Positions 55,427 through 64,000 of a stretch of DNA of 64,000 nt are shown piece after piece. The notes under the pieces were generated by a model. That model saw only the letters and a list, made by a program, of their open reading frames with translations, had not been told where the DNA came from and did no database searches. The DNA is from Whalleya microplaca. Lineage: Eukaryota; Ascomycota; Sordariomycetes; Xylariales; Xylariaceae. The DNA lies in assembly GCA_022497155.1 (NCBI GenBank), contig MU385716.1, forward strand, positions 248,001-312,000, written 5' to 3'. The position numbers were made by a program, and so were the translations under genes. Each line of letters begins with the position of its first letter. Positions within the stretch are counted from its first letter, which is position 1.

Positions 55427-58423
55427 ATGGACCGCGACGACGGTAACTCTAGCCCCAAGAGGCGCAAGCTCGACTTTAATCCCCTTCGATCCGACGACCG
55501 CTACTCGTCTCTCCCAAACCGTAGCCATCACGCCGCCCGGGCACGCAGCCGCTTCCCCAACAACCACAACTCGCGCGCTTCTACCCCTCGTGCGCAGTCG
55601 AACTACGCTGCTACACCCAGACAAGACGAGTTTGATCAACCGGAGCCGCTGGTTAGTGCCGAGGATCAGAATGCTCTTGATCGCGACTGGTATGGCGGTG
55701 ACGAGACCGGTGGCCACACCTTCGGCGATGATTCGCACAACCCCTTTGGATCGTACGACACGTCGTGGGTCGACCAGCAGCAGCGGGAGGCTGAGATGGT
55801 CGAGAAAAAGGCTGGAAGACACTTGAACGCACGACAGCTCCAAAAGCAGAAGGACGTCGATGCCTGGGAAACGAACCGCATGCTTACATCAGGTGTGGCG
55901 CAACGGCGGGGCCTAGGGGATGACTTTGATGAGGAAGATGAGGGGACACGCGTTCATCTACTGGTCCACGATCTCAAACCACCGTTTTTAGACGGCCGGA
56001 CCGTGTTTACGAAGCAACTGGAGCCTGTGCCGGCCGTCAAGGATTACCAGAGCGACATGGCCGTCTTCAGCCGCAAGGGCAGCCGGGTTGTGAAGGAGAG
56101 AAGACAGCAGAGGGAACGCCAAAAGCAAGCCCAGGAGGCGACAAAGATGGCGGGTACCGCGCTTGGGAACCTCATGGGTGTTAAAGAAGACGAGGGCGAT
56201 AGCGCTTTACCAATTGCTGCCGAGGAGGACGGTCCAAAACTCGGTGGTAACAAATTTAGCGAAAGCATGAAGCAGAACGATAAAGCGAGCGATTTTAGTC
56301 AGAGCAAGACCTTGAGGGAGCAAAGGGAGTATTTGCCCGCTTTTGCGGTGCGCGAAGATCTGCTGAGGGTCATCAGGGACAACCAAGTCGTCATCGTGGT
56401 TGGAGAGACGGGTTCGGGAAAAACGACACAAGTCACGCAATTCCTGTATGAGGATGGCTATGGGAAAATGGGCATGATAGGCTGCACGCAACCACGGCGA
56501 GTCGCAGCCATGAGTGTAGCAAAACGTGTGGCTGAGGAGATGGAGGTCAGGCTGGGCAGTACCGTTGGTTATGCTATTCGATTCGAAGACTGCACTTCCA
56601 AGGACACTGTCATCAAGTACATGACGGATGGTGTGCTGCTGCGAGAGTCGCTTAACGAAAGAGACTTGGACCGTTACTCGTGCGTGATCATGGACGAAGC
56701 ACACGAACGAGCGCTCAATACCGATGTACTGATGGGGTTATTCAAGAAAATCTTACAGCGCCGAAGAGATCTCAAGTTAATCGTCACATCGGCCACCATG
56801 AACTCGAAGCGTTTCTCAGATTTCTATGGCGGAGCACCCGAGTTCGTCATCCCCGGCAGGACCTTTCCAGTCGATATCATGTTCCATCGGTCACCGGTAG
56901 AGGATTACGTCGATCAGGCTGTTCAGCAAGTGCTTGCGATCCACGTATCAATGGGTGCTGGTGACATTTTGGTGTTTATGACGGGCCAAGAAGACATCGA
57001 ATGCACTTGCGACCTAGTGCGGGAACGCCTGGACGCACTTAACGATCCACCAAAGCTCAGTATCCTGCCGATTTACAGTCAGATGCCCGCAGACCTCCAA
57101 GCCAAAATCTTTGACCGAGCACCCCCTGGAGTGCGAAAGTGCATTGTGGCCACGAACATCGCAGAAACTAGTTTGACGGTCGACGGTATCATGTATGTCG
57201 TGGATGCTGGATACTCGAAGCTGAAGGTATATAATCCACGAATGGGTATGGATACACTGCAAATTACACCAATATCACAAGCGAACGGCGGCCAACGAGC
57301 CGGTCGTGCAGGCCGAACAGGCCCTGGCAAAGCATTCCGATTATATACAGAAAAGGCTTACAAGGACGAGTTATATATCCAAACGATTCCAGAGATCCAA
57401 AGGACGAACCTTAGCAATACGGTTCTTTTACTTAAATCTCTAGGCGTGCGGGACTTGCTCGATTTTGATTTTATGGATCCACCACCACAAGATGTCATCA
57501 CCACGTCTCTTTTCGACCTCTGGGCTTTAGGCGCCCTGGATAATCTGGGAGAACTCACCAATCTAGGCTCCAAGATGAACGCTTTCCCTATGGACCCGTC
57601 TCTAGCGAAGCTCCTTATCATGTCCGAGGAGTACGGTTGCAGCGAGGAGATGGTGACTATCGTCTCCATGCTCTCTGTCCCCAACGTGTTCTATCGCCCC
57701 AAGGAACGCCAAGAGGAGTCCGATGCAGCGCGCGAGAAGTTCTTCGTCCCCGAGTCCGATCACCTGACCTACCTCCACGTATTTTCGCAGTGGAAGGTCA
57801 ACGGTTATTCTGATGGGTGGTGCACCCGTCATTTCTTGCACCCGAAGTCCCTGCGCAGAGCGAAGGAAATCCGGGACCAGCTTCTCGATATCATGAAGAT
57901 GCAGAAGATGCAGATGGTCAGCTGCGGAACGGACTGGGATATCATCCGCAAGTGCATCTGCTCAGGATACTACCACCAGGCGGCGAAGGTCAAGGGTATT
58001 GGAGAGTATATCAATCTGCGCACCTCGGTTACCGTGCAGCTTCATCCTACAAGTGCTCTGTATGGTCTCGGTTTCCTGCCGGACTATGTCATCTACCACG
58101 AGCTTATCCTTACCTCCAAAGAGTACATGTCCACGGTGACATCGGTTGACCCTCATTGGCTTGCTGAGTTGGGTGGAGTATTTTACTCGATAAAGGAGAA
58201 GGGGTACTCGGCACGCGAAAAGCGCATTACGGAGACCGAGTTTAATCGCAAGATGGAAATCGAGGCGAAGATGGCCGAGGACAAGAGGAGGCAGGAGGAA
58301 CAACTAAAAATGGAAGAAGAGAGGGCTGTAGTTAAGAAGCCTACAGCTGACAAGGGGAAGAAGATTATCACGTCTGGTGCAGTCAAGAAACCCGTCATCA
58401 AGAGGAAGGGCAGGGGTTTTTAA
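55427..58423 (+). CDS. PRP16: Pre-mRNA-splicing DEAH-box ATPase Prp16
   Basis: A single exon of 998 residues starting [20 protein letters not shown]. The N-terminal 300 residues are charged and partly disordered, with the Prp16-type segment DRDWYGGDE and a [20 protein letters not shown] region. Helicase motifs: [10 protein letters not shown] (about 326-334), Ia [14 protein letters not shown] (about 422-425), III SAT (about 455-457), [13 protein letters not shown] and [10 protein letters not shown] (about 623-630). WH, ratchet and OB-fold domains follow, with FYRPKERQ and [20 protein letters not shown]. Prp16 (human DHX38) remodels the spliceosome after the first transesterification and promotes rejection of slow substrates. 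Length and layout are normal. The tail ([20 protein letters not shown]) is basic. An in-frame upstream ATG is not seen. Confidence 0.96.
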   Translation: MDRDDGNSSPKRRKLDFNPLRSDDRYSSLPNRSHHAARARSRFPNNHNSRASTPRAQSNYAATPRQDEFDQPEPLVSAEDQNALDRDWYGGDETGGHTFGDDSHNPFGSYDTSWVDQQQREAEMVEKKAGRHLNARQLQKQKDVDAWETNRMLTSGVAQRRGLGDDFDEEDEGTRVHLLVHDLKPPFLDGRTVFTKQLEPVPAVKDYQSDMAVFSRKGSRVVKERRQQRERQKQAQEATKMAGTALGNLMGVKEDEGDSALPIAAEEDGPKLGGNKFSESMKQNDKASDFSQSKTLREQREYLPAFAVREDLLRVIRDNQVVIVVGETGSGKTTQVTQFLYEDGYGKMGMIGCTQPRRVAAMSVAKRVAEEMEVRLGSTVGYAIRFEDCTSKDTVIKYMTDGVLLRESLNERDLDRYSCVIMDEAHERALNTDVLMGLFKKILQRRRDLKLIVTSATMNSKRFSDFYGGAPEFVIPGRTFPVDIMFHRSPVEDYVDQAVQQVLAIHVSMGAGDILVFMTGQEDIECTCDLVRERLDALNDPPKLSILPIYSQMPADLQAKIFDRAPPGVRKCIVATNIAETSLTVDGIMYVVDAGYSKLKVYNPRMGMDTLQITPISQANGGQRAGRAGRTGPGKAFRLYTEKAYKDELYIQTIPEIQRTNLSNTVLLLKSLGVRDLLDFDFMDPPPQDVITTSLFDLWALGALDNLGELTNLGSKMNAFPMDPSLAKLLIMSEEYGCSEEMVTIVSMLSVPNVFYRPKERQEESDAAREKFFVPESDHLTYLHVFSQWKVNGYSDGWCTRHFLHPKSLRRAKEIRDQLLDIMKMQKMQMVSCGTDWDIIRKCICSGYYHQAAKVKGIGEYINLRTSVTVQLHPTSALYGLGFLPDYVIYHELILTSKEYMSTVTSVDPHWLAELGGVFYSIKEKGYSAREKRITETEFNRKMEIEAKMAEDKRRQEEQLKMEEERAVVKKPTADKGKKIITSGAVKKPVIKRKGRGF

Positions 58424-58558
58424 ATGTCAAATACTGATTTGTTTTGGATACCATAGCCTCCGTTGCCATTCCTGTTTATGCTTGAGCTTGCTCAGAAGCA
58501 GCTAAGTTTACAAAGTGCCACGTAGTGTACATAGGTTCATGATGAGTCTCACGGCCCC

Positions 58559-59041
58559 CTATCTTCGTACTTCAAAGTGGGCCTCGCCATCTTGCACATC
58601 GCGATGTTCCTTGTCCAGCTTGACAACGTGGGCATGCGTCGGGCCCTTGTCGAGTTCCTTGAGGAATTTCTTGATGGAGTCCTCGTGTCCTTGAGCCTCG
58701 CCCTCAACCTAGAAGGGCATATACTATAAGTATACATGCTAAGGATCCAAGTAGGCAAGGCAAATGCGGTTCGGGGAAGAAACCCACCTTCTCGTTGTCC
58801 GTGTTTCGACACCATCCCGTAATGCCGTATTCGCTCGCCTTCTTCTTAGTAAAATAGCGGAAGTTCACGCCTTCGGCTGGTTAGTCTTGTGCTTAGGATA
58901 TCTAAAGATAGCCGCATGGGTAGCGGATACGTGACCCACCTTGGACTCGGCCGTGGACGAGGAAGTAGACCTATAGTAGTTAGTAAAACCGTTAGAAGAA
59001 TTTCTCCGGCATGACATCTACCGTACTCTTTGATGAGACAT
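58559..59041 (-). CDS. Acylphosphatase
   Basis: Four exons, complement(join(58559..58708,58788..58870,58940..58970,59027..59041)), give 92 residues, the usual family length. Coding exon 1 is only 15 nt (MSHQR) and exon 2 only 31 nt (VYFLVHGRVQ plus one base), so simple frame scans miss the gene. The spliced protein shows VHGRVQGVNFRYFT (the GxVQGVxFR loop with the phosphate-binding Arg), GITGWCRNTDNEKVEGEAQG (catalytic Asn in the RNT/RNx position), LDKGPTHAHV and the C-terminal FEVRR. The enzyme hydrolyses acyl phosphates such as carbamoyl phosphate and 1,3-bisphosphoglycerate in the cytosol. All junctions keep the frame; exon 3 is preceded by CGAAG, a weaker AG acceptor. The stop lies 135 bp from the convergent PRP16 stop, and the start is divergent from the Tls1-like gene. 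Confidence 0.92.
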
Positions 59042-59413
59042 CATAGACGATATCAAGTGATGATATGTTCTTGAGTGGAGGTTATGTGTAGGTTGTGTTG
59101 CATCCGATGGCTTTCACTGGCTGCTTTCGCAAGGTGCTAGAAATGAGGGCTGCATTGATGACGTACATGTCAGCATCTTGATATGAGAGAGCTTTATCTA
59201 CAGTTTCGTTGGATGGCGATAAGCGGCAAATTATCGGGTAATACTGCGCAGAAGTCATCACCCAGCCTTCCGCCGGCTTACAACTCTTACCTACTTCGCC
59301 TCTTCAAACTACTTGTTATCAGTATTCGTTTTCGTTGCACATTGGAGTTCTAACACTCTCGTTACGTGATATACTGCCTAAGCGCGTTTTTGCTGCGTCA
59401 CAGTTTCTTGAAG
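59042..59413. promoter_or_regulatory. Divergent promoter acylphosphatase / Tls1-like
   Basis: 372-bp spacer between two divergent start codons. No TATCGATA copy is present here, in contrast to the PWP1/PRP16 spacer. No other motif stands out. Confidence 0.5.
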
Positions 59414-60644
59414 ATGGACTCTACGGTGCCGGAGGTCACTGCAGAACCTCAAGTAGTCTTTCGAGGCAAGAAGAGGAAGACATACAGGCGACGAGCAGAA
59501 GACGAGGGATTACAGGCGGACCAAGCACACGAAGGGTCAGTTCCCGAGGCGCCCGCGACACCCGATGCCGCACGGGCTCAGAGCCCCGACGAGCACGAAG
59601 ACGGCCTGTCGGTCGCCGAAGTGCTTCGTCGACGCAATGCGCGCAAGTCCAGACTAGGAGGTGTCAGATTTGGCGGCGACAGTAACTCGCGCGGCGATGC
59701 GGCAGCCGACGGAGAGGTCGACGATCTCAGCCTGATGATCCGCGAGGAAGAGAACCGGGCGCTGGACATGTCGACCATCGGCGTGAACAAGCGCTTTGCG
59801 CCGCAAACGGGGCTGTCCGGAGAGCTGGTGAACAGGCATATGTGAGTCCTCCTCTATTTCCCTACCTTTCCAACCTCTTCGCCTATTCAGCCGCTGATGG
59901 AGCAAGGATGGAATACATAGAAGCCGAACTGGCCAGAAGACACAACGCTACATCTTCAACGCAAGCTGCTACGCAGGAACACCGATTATCTAGCCAGCTG
60001 GAATATGCGACTATCAATGAATCGTCGATTACGAAGAAACCCGATCAGCATACGGCATTGCAGGGCAAGCTCATGGAGATCGACCTCGGCGACGAGGTAC
60101 GTACCCGCAATGAGGCCATGACGGAACGCGCTACGCGCAGACTGCAAGGCGAAGCGGTCGAAGACGAAGAGCAGTCCGCCCGGCCAAAGAAAGTTAGACT
60201 TGGAAAGGATGGCAAGCCGTGGCGATCGAGAAATAGAAGAAACAGCGACGATATCAGGAGGGATCAACTGGTGGAAGAGATCCTGAGAGAAAACAGGCGT
60301 AAACCCACCCCCTCCCAAATCCCTTAAACGTGTGAAGGAAATTGCTAACAGGTAATCAATCAGTGGACGTCTACGAATCGACAACGCCCCCGCCAACTGG
60401 TGTTCCAGGCGTCGACGAGGAAGACGGCGCGGCCGACGATCGCATTGCGGAAGAGTTCCGGCGCGAGTTCATGGACGCTATGGCCCAGCGGCAGCAGAAG
60501 AAAAAGCCGGCCGCGCCGCCTGGCAAGCCCGGGGCGAAGAAGGACGAAGATGTGCTCAAGGGTCCGAAACTGGGAGGGAGCCGGAATGCAAGGGCCGCGA
60601 TGCGAGACTTACTACTCAAGAAGGAGAAGGAGGGTCGGAAATAG
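59414..60644 (+). CDS. tls1: C9orf78/HCA59-family protein (Tls1-like splicing factor)
   Basis: Three exons, join(59414..59841,59907..60298,60364..60644), give 366 residues. Intron 1 (GTGAGT to GCAAG) joins ELVNRH to MMEYIEAELARR, the hallmark xKHMMxYIExEL segment of the C9orf78 family. Intron 2 (GTAAAC, branch GCTAAC, acceptor ATCAG) joins LRENR to LDVYESTT. The start MDSTVPEVTAEPQVVFRGKK follows a non-conserved leader frame. Other family signatures are FRGKKRKTYRRR, LSVAEVLRRRNARKSRLGGV and NKRFAPQTG. The C-terminus (MRDLLLKKEKEGRK) is basic. S. pombe Tls1 and human C9orf78 bind the Brr2/U5 part of the spliceosome and affect splicing of selected transcripts, including telomere factors in fission yeast. 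A nuclear role is inferred from homology. Confidence 0.88.
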
Positions 60645-61736
60645 GTGGAGCAGCCGGTCAGGAAACTGCTCTGTTCATGCCGATGGGTTTTGCGGTCATC
60701 TCGGCCCGTCCAGTACTGTTGTAGATCGGCCACGGAACACAGGTCAGATTGGTCTATTCACAGTCTTTAGCTTAGCAACCAGGAATCTAAGATGAATTAG
60801 AAACGGGCCAAAAGTCGGTCTAGCTTCTCGCTTCGTGAACATCATCGTCAACTACACACTTCAACATCATGAGCCTCTGGAGAATATGCAATTATATTTG
60901 ATGTCCTTTCTTCCCACCAAACACTTGAATACCTAGCTCTCGAGGCAACCCAACAGTCTGCTTCCAATATCTACCCGAATTCCCTGCACAGATCTCTTTC
61001 TTTTCTTTTTTTACACGGACCAGCTGCGGCCGTCAACCTCCATCTGGGCAATCCCGTCCCGGACCCAGCAAAGGCTGCGGCACAGCAGCAATCCTTCCGC
61101 AACATAATTTGTCACCCCTAATTTGGGACATTCTGCAGCCAGATGGAGATGAGCCGCTCGGAATCACATACTGGGATCAGTAAACATTGCGTCACTCCCA
61201 GTGTTGTGCCGCGCAATGAGCCCCGGTGCAAGTGTATGCTGGTATGGGAGTCGATGGTGTAGGTGGTATTATGCCCCGTCGACCAGGTGCTGTGCCGCAA
61301 CAAAGGTCCCTTACAGCCAGCCATGGCCTCGAGATCGGAAGGGTCGTGGTTCGTGGACCCCTGGCCGCTATATATAACTATTTGTTTTCAGTTCCCCGGC
61401 ACATGGCCTCGCTGGTTTCTTTTGGTATTCAGGGCTTATAAATCTAGATTAGCTTCTTGCTTTTTATACACCGTTTGGACTTAGGTATTTCATAGGGAAA
61501 GGCCTGTCTTATTTGACCTTATCTATTTCATACATCTGCTTCCAGTAGGCGGCTACTACTACTACCCTCAATCTCAGAAAGATCGCGAAGCTGTATAAAG
61601 TGGCATACATTGTAGTCGGTAATTCAATCAGTCAGCCTCAGTTAGCTAGACGCACCCGATAGCAAAGCCGGAGCTTCGAGGGCGAACCATCCATCTATCC
61701 ATCCATTCGTGCGTCGAACTTCGAACACACAGACAG

Positions 61737-61770
<34 letters not shown>

Positions 61771-61874
61771 GCCCACCGCAAGACCTCCGGACATAAAACA
61801 AAGCAAAACATCCTCAGAGTCAGGCAACACACGGCCGCAGACATCACACCACCCACAGCCCTCGAACCACCACA
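60645..61874. other. Spacer upstream of small membrane-protein gene
   Basis: 3' flank of the Tls1-like gene and promoter of the next gene. It holds a TCTTTTCTTTTTTT run near 61005 and the compound microsatellite at 61737-61770. No gene supported. Confidence 0.6.
61737..61770. repeat. Compound (AC)n(AT)n microsatellite
   Basis: About ten AC units followed by about seven AT units, ending 104 bp before the start codon at 61875, so in the promoter or 5' UTR. Confidence 0.95.
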
Positions 61875-62237
61875 ATGGGCAGCGGCCTAGCCTACGGCCT
61901 AGGCTTCGGCCTCGCGCTTCCCTTGGGGCTCATCCTCCTCGCCATCCTCGGGCGGCACCTAAAATATCTGCGGGAGCGGCGGCGGGGAAAGGAGGACCCC
62001 TCCCCTTTACTCCCCACGACGCAACCGCCCCCGCCCACGACGCAGCAGCCGCCGTCGTACCAGCAGCAGTGGGACTCCCCCAGCCCCGAGCAGGAGAAGG
62101 GGTACAAATCGGAGTTGCATGCGGAGCCCAGGCCGTTGCCGGAGTTGCATTCCCAGGGGAGGTTGCCGGCTGAGATGTATGGGAGTGGGCATGGGGGTGG
62201 GGTGGCGAGGCCGGGGGTCCAGGAGTTGAGTGCGTAG
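61875..62237 (+). CDS. Small single-pass membrane protein with PPxY motif
   Basis: A single exon of 120 residues; ATG in context CACAATGG. Residues 5-26 form one hydrophobic helix (LAYGLGFGLALPLGLILLAI) with a very short N-terminus, followed by a basic stop-transfer (GRHLKYLRERRRGK). The cytosolic part is Pro/Gln-rich: TTQPPPPTTQQ, then PPSY at 59-62, a canonical PY motif that WW domains of Rsp5/NEDD4-type ubiquitin ligases bind. The end is Gly/Pro-rich and acidic. I do not recognise the family. By layout it resembles small PY-motif membrane adaptors of Rsp5, but this is inference. Proteins of this layout are frequent and poorly conserved in filamentous fungi. The region is GC-rich relative to its flanks. 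Confidence 0.65.
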   Translation: MGSGLAYGLGFGLALPLGLILLAILGRHLKYLRERRRGKEDPSPLLPTTQPPPPTTQQPPSYQQQWDSPSPEQEKGYKSELHAEPRPLPELHSQGRLPAEMYGSGHGGGVARPGVQELSA

Positions 62238-64000
62238 TCAGGGCCGGAGCGAGAGGGCTATCTTGTGGCTAAGGTTAATTGGGGTCTGGGGAGTTATGAG
62301 ATGAGGGACCATGCTGCTCATAGTTCGTTGTTGCGTGTATACCTAGAGATGGATGGGGTTGGTTACATGGCGGTTTCATTTATTTTTGCATCGATATATT
62401 ATCTATGTTAAGATGGAGTTATGGATATACCCAGCGTATCAGTCAACACACATTATAAAGGAGGAAACAAGGAGAACCTTTACATGAAAATATATAGGTA
62501 GCGCTAGCGAGGTACAGGAAAATATGTATATTCCACAGAGACAATAGTTTAGATACATATTTGGACCGGTGAAAGAAGACCATAAGTTTATAGTCGGTTG
62601 ACGTGATAGTCCATTGAAGTATATATATAAACGCAGGGCAAGGTCCATGTCTGTAATTGCCTTGGAGAACGTATATCATTACACGTTTTTCTATTTAAAA
62701 GCTTATTATACCAACAGATAACGACAGGAATAACATATGAGTTCATACGACCATGTCTTCCAGCTAGACTTCAAATTCATAATTTATACGCCCTTATTCT
62801 AGTTCTATGCATTTGCTTATGTCGCAACCACAGTCTGAAGTATGAAAGTAGCTAGCATCAGCAGTAAAGAGCAAATATAACCATGCAAGAATCTTTCAAG
62901 CTGACAATTTACCTAGCTATAAATGGCTCTTTTGACTACAACAAGTTGGTTTCAAAGAGTCTGCCAGGTAAACAAATCACATGATAATGGCCTCCTGAGA
63001 CTCCCGAGACTCCTGGGGCTTGCACTCTGTAGTCAGTTCATGTATACATATATTTTCATGTTCATAATCGCATTGCTATATACCTAGCGTTTCGTATCGT
63101 ATCGCCCCCCCATTCATCCCCCCACCGGAACGAATCCAACATCATACGCGTGCGTGATTCTCCCCCACCCTCTCTCTTTCCAAGAGCAGAAGAAGAAGTC
63201 GTCGGCCCAGCTTCCACATGTATATATATGGACACGCAAAAGTCTTCGGCTTCGCAGCAGCCATAGAAAGCAGAAGTACCTATTGCCCCCCCCTTCCCCT
63301 CCCAATCCCATAAATTGCAAATCAGTGAATAGAGGCCGGTGCCTTTCAAGACAACAACAGGCCGAAGAAATGACAAACAATAGCCCTTGGAAAAAAAGCT
63401 GTAGGATTAAACTCCGCTGCCGTGACACTGAACTCCGATGTGATTCAAATCTTCCTTAAACCCAACCCCCCTGGCCCCGCATCAAACGTAAAAAAGGGAT
63501 CGTGGTATATAAAAAAGAGGACGGCCAGCGAAATATAGGATCACCTCTAGGGAGAGTGTGTATAGGTGAGAAAACGTTTATCGGTCTGGAATGATCGATG
63601 TGCGTGCGCTATGCAAACGCTTGATGACACTGTCCCGATGCGCCAACCTTCTATATCATGCGAAAAAACCTGCTTCTCTAAAGATGGTTGAATGAGTTGT
63701 TTCTCTAAGGCTCCTATGGCTGAAAGATATAGGAACCGCTGTCAAGCCCGCGGTTAGAAGTTCCATAGCCTAAAAAAGGCTCCTGGAGTAGTTCTGACGA
63801 TCGAGTCCATCTTGCCACGGCCGGGCCCTTATTGTTCATAGTAGCTCTCGGGCTACGCATATGTGCCTAGAAGCGACGGGAACAGTCGCGTGGTTTACTG
63901 GTTACAGTACTCAATATAAAGGGAGCTGAGGTTAGTCCCTTGGGCCGGCGTCGCGGCTCGGAGTGCGGCTAAATTGTTATCCCTGGGCTAGAAACCGCAG
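62238..64000. other. Right-edge spacer without identified gene
   Basis: AT-rich to about 63.1 kb, then C-runs (63103-63123, 63285-63302). Frames at 63062-63459 overlap on both strands without motifs. Nothing further recognised up to the window end. Confidence 0.55.

Noticed and set aside
55299..55826. 175-codon plus frame overlapping the PRP16 start
   Set aside because: It is out of frame with PRP16, Thr/Arg-rich and motif-free; the PRP16 frame from 55427 is complete.

Overview
The window looks like a piece of a filamentous ascomycete genome (Pezizomycotina, probably Sordariomycetes; the class is an inference). Most coding exons are interrupted by short introns of about 50-130 nt with GTRNGT donors and CTAAC/CTGAT-type branch sites. 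The gene set is typically fungal: a TRP/FLC-like channel, an F-box/ankyrin protein, a DUF1772 protein, a fungal-type lumazine synthase, PWP1 and PRP16. No rRNA, no intact tRNA, no CRISPR and no intact transposon gene was found.

Layout. Positions 3-798 hold the 3' end of an F-box/LRR-like gene cut by the window edge, followed by a degenerate tRNA/SINE-like stretch near 1.37-1.64 kb. 2286-4058 (-) is an F-box/ankyrin protein. 6892-8882 (-) is a five-exon cation diffusion facilitator with Mn-type DxxxD motifs. 11383-11895 (+) is a DUF1772 membrane protein. Two gene-poor, repeat-flavoured blocks (about 11.9-15.0 and 16.0-21.6 kb) flank a five-exon C2H2 zinc-finger gene with an Ala/Gly/Pro-rich N-terminus (15037-15994, +). 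Then come a 900-residue low-complexity protein (21617-24621, +), lumazine synthase RIB4 (25502-26432, -), a MutL homologue without an endonuclease motif (27317-30124, +) and a small secreted Ser/Pro-rich protein (30601-31158, -). After another gene-poor block come a TRP/ML-domain channel (35943-39479, +), a Cys/Met-metabolism PLP enzyme (42303-43809, +) and a membrane-anchored NodB-type polysaccharide deacetylase (44444-45232, -). The right end is the densest housekeeping cluster: a Ser-rich conserved protein (48754-49638, -), PWP1 (53437-55094, -), PRP16 (55427-58423, +), a four-exon acylphosphatase (58559-59041, -), a C9orf78/Tls1 splicing-associated protein (59414-60644, +) and a tiny single-pass membrane protein with a PPxY motif (61875-62237, +).

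How the genes relate. There is no metabolic cluster. PWP1 (ribosome biogenesis) and PRP16 (splicing) are divergent and share a 332-bp promoter with three TATCGATA palindromes; the splicing-linked Tls1-like gene lies just beyond. The other genes look like independent core or lineage-specific loci.

I do not see a clear undescribed multi-gene system. The leads most worth following are the TATCGATA bidirectional promoter, the PPxY mini-membrane protein, the zinc-finger gene with phase-0 exons and in-frame repeats, the micro-exon acylphosphatase, the structured intergenic elements, and the dispersed TACATATGTA palindromes. Splice sites were assigned by eye from frame continuity and consensus signals.
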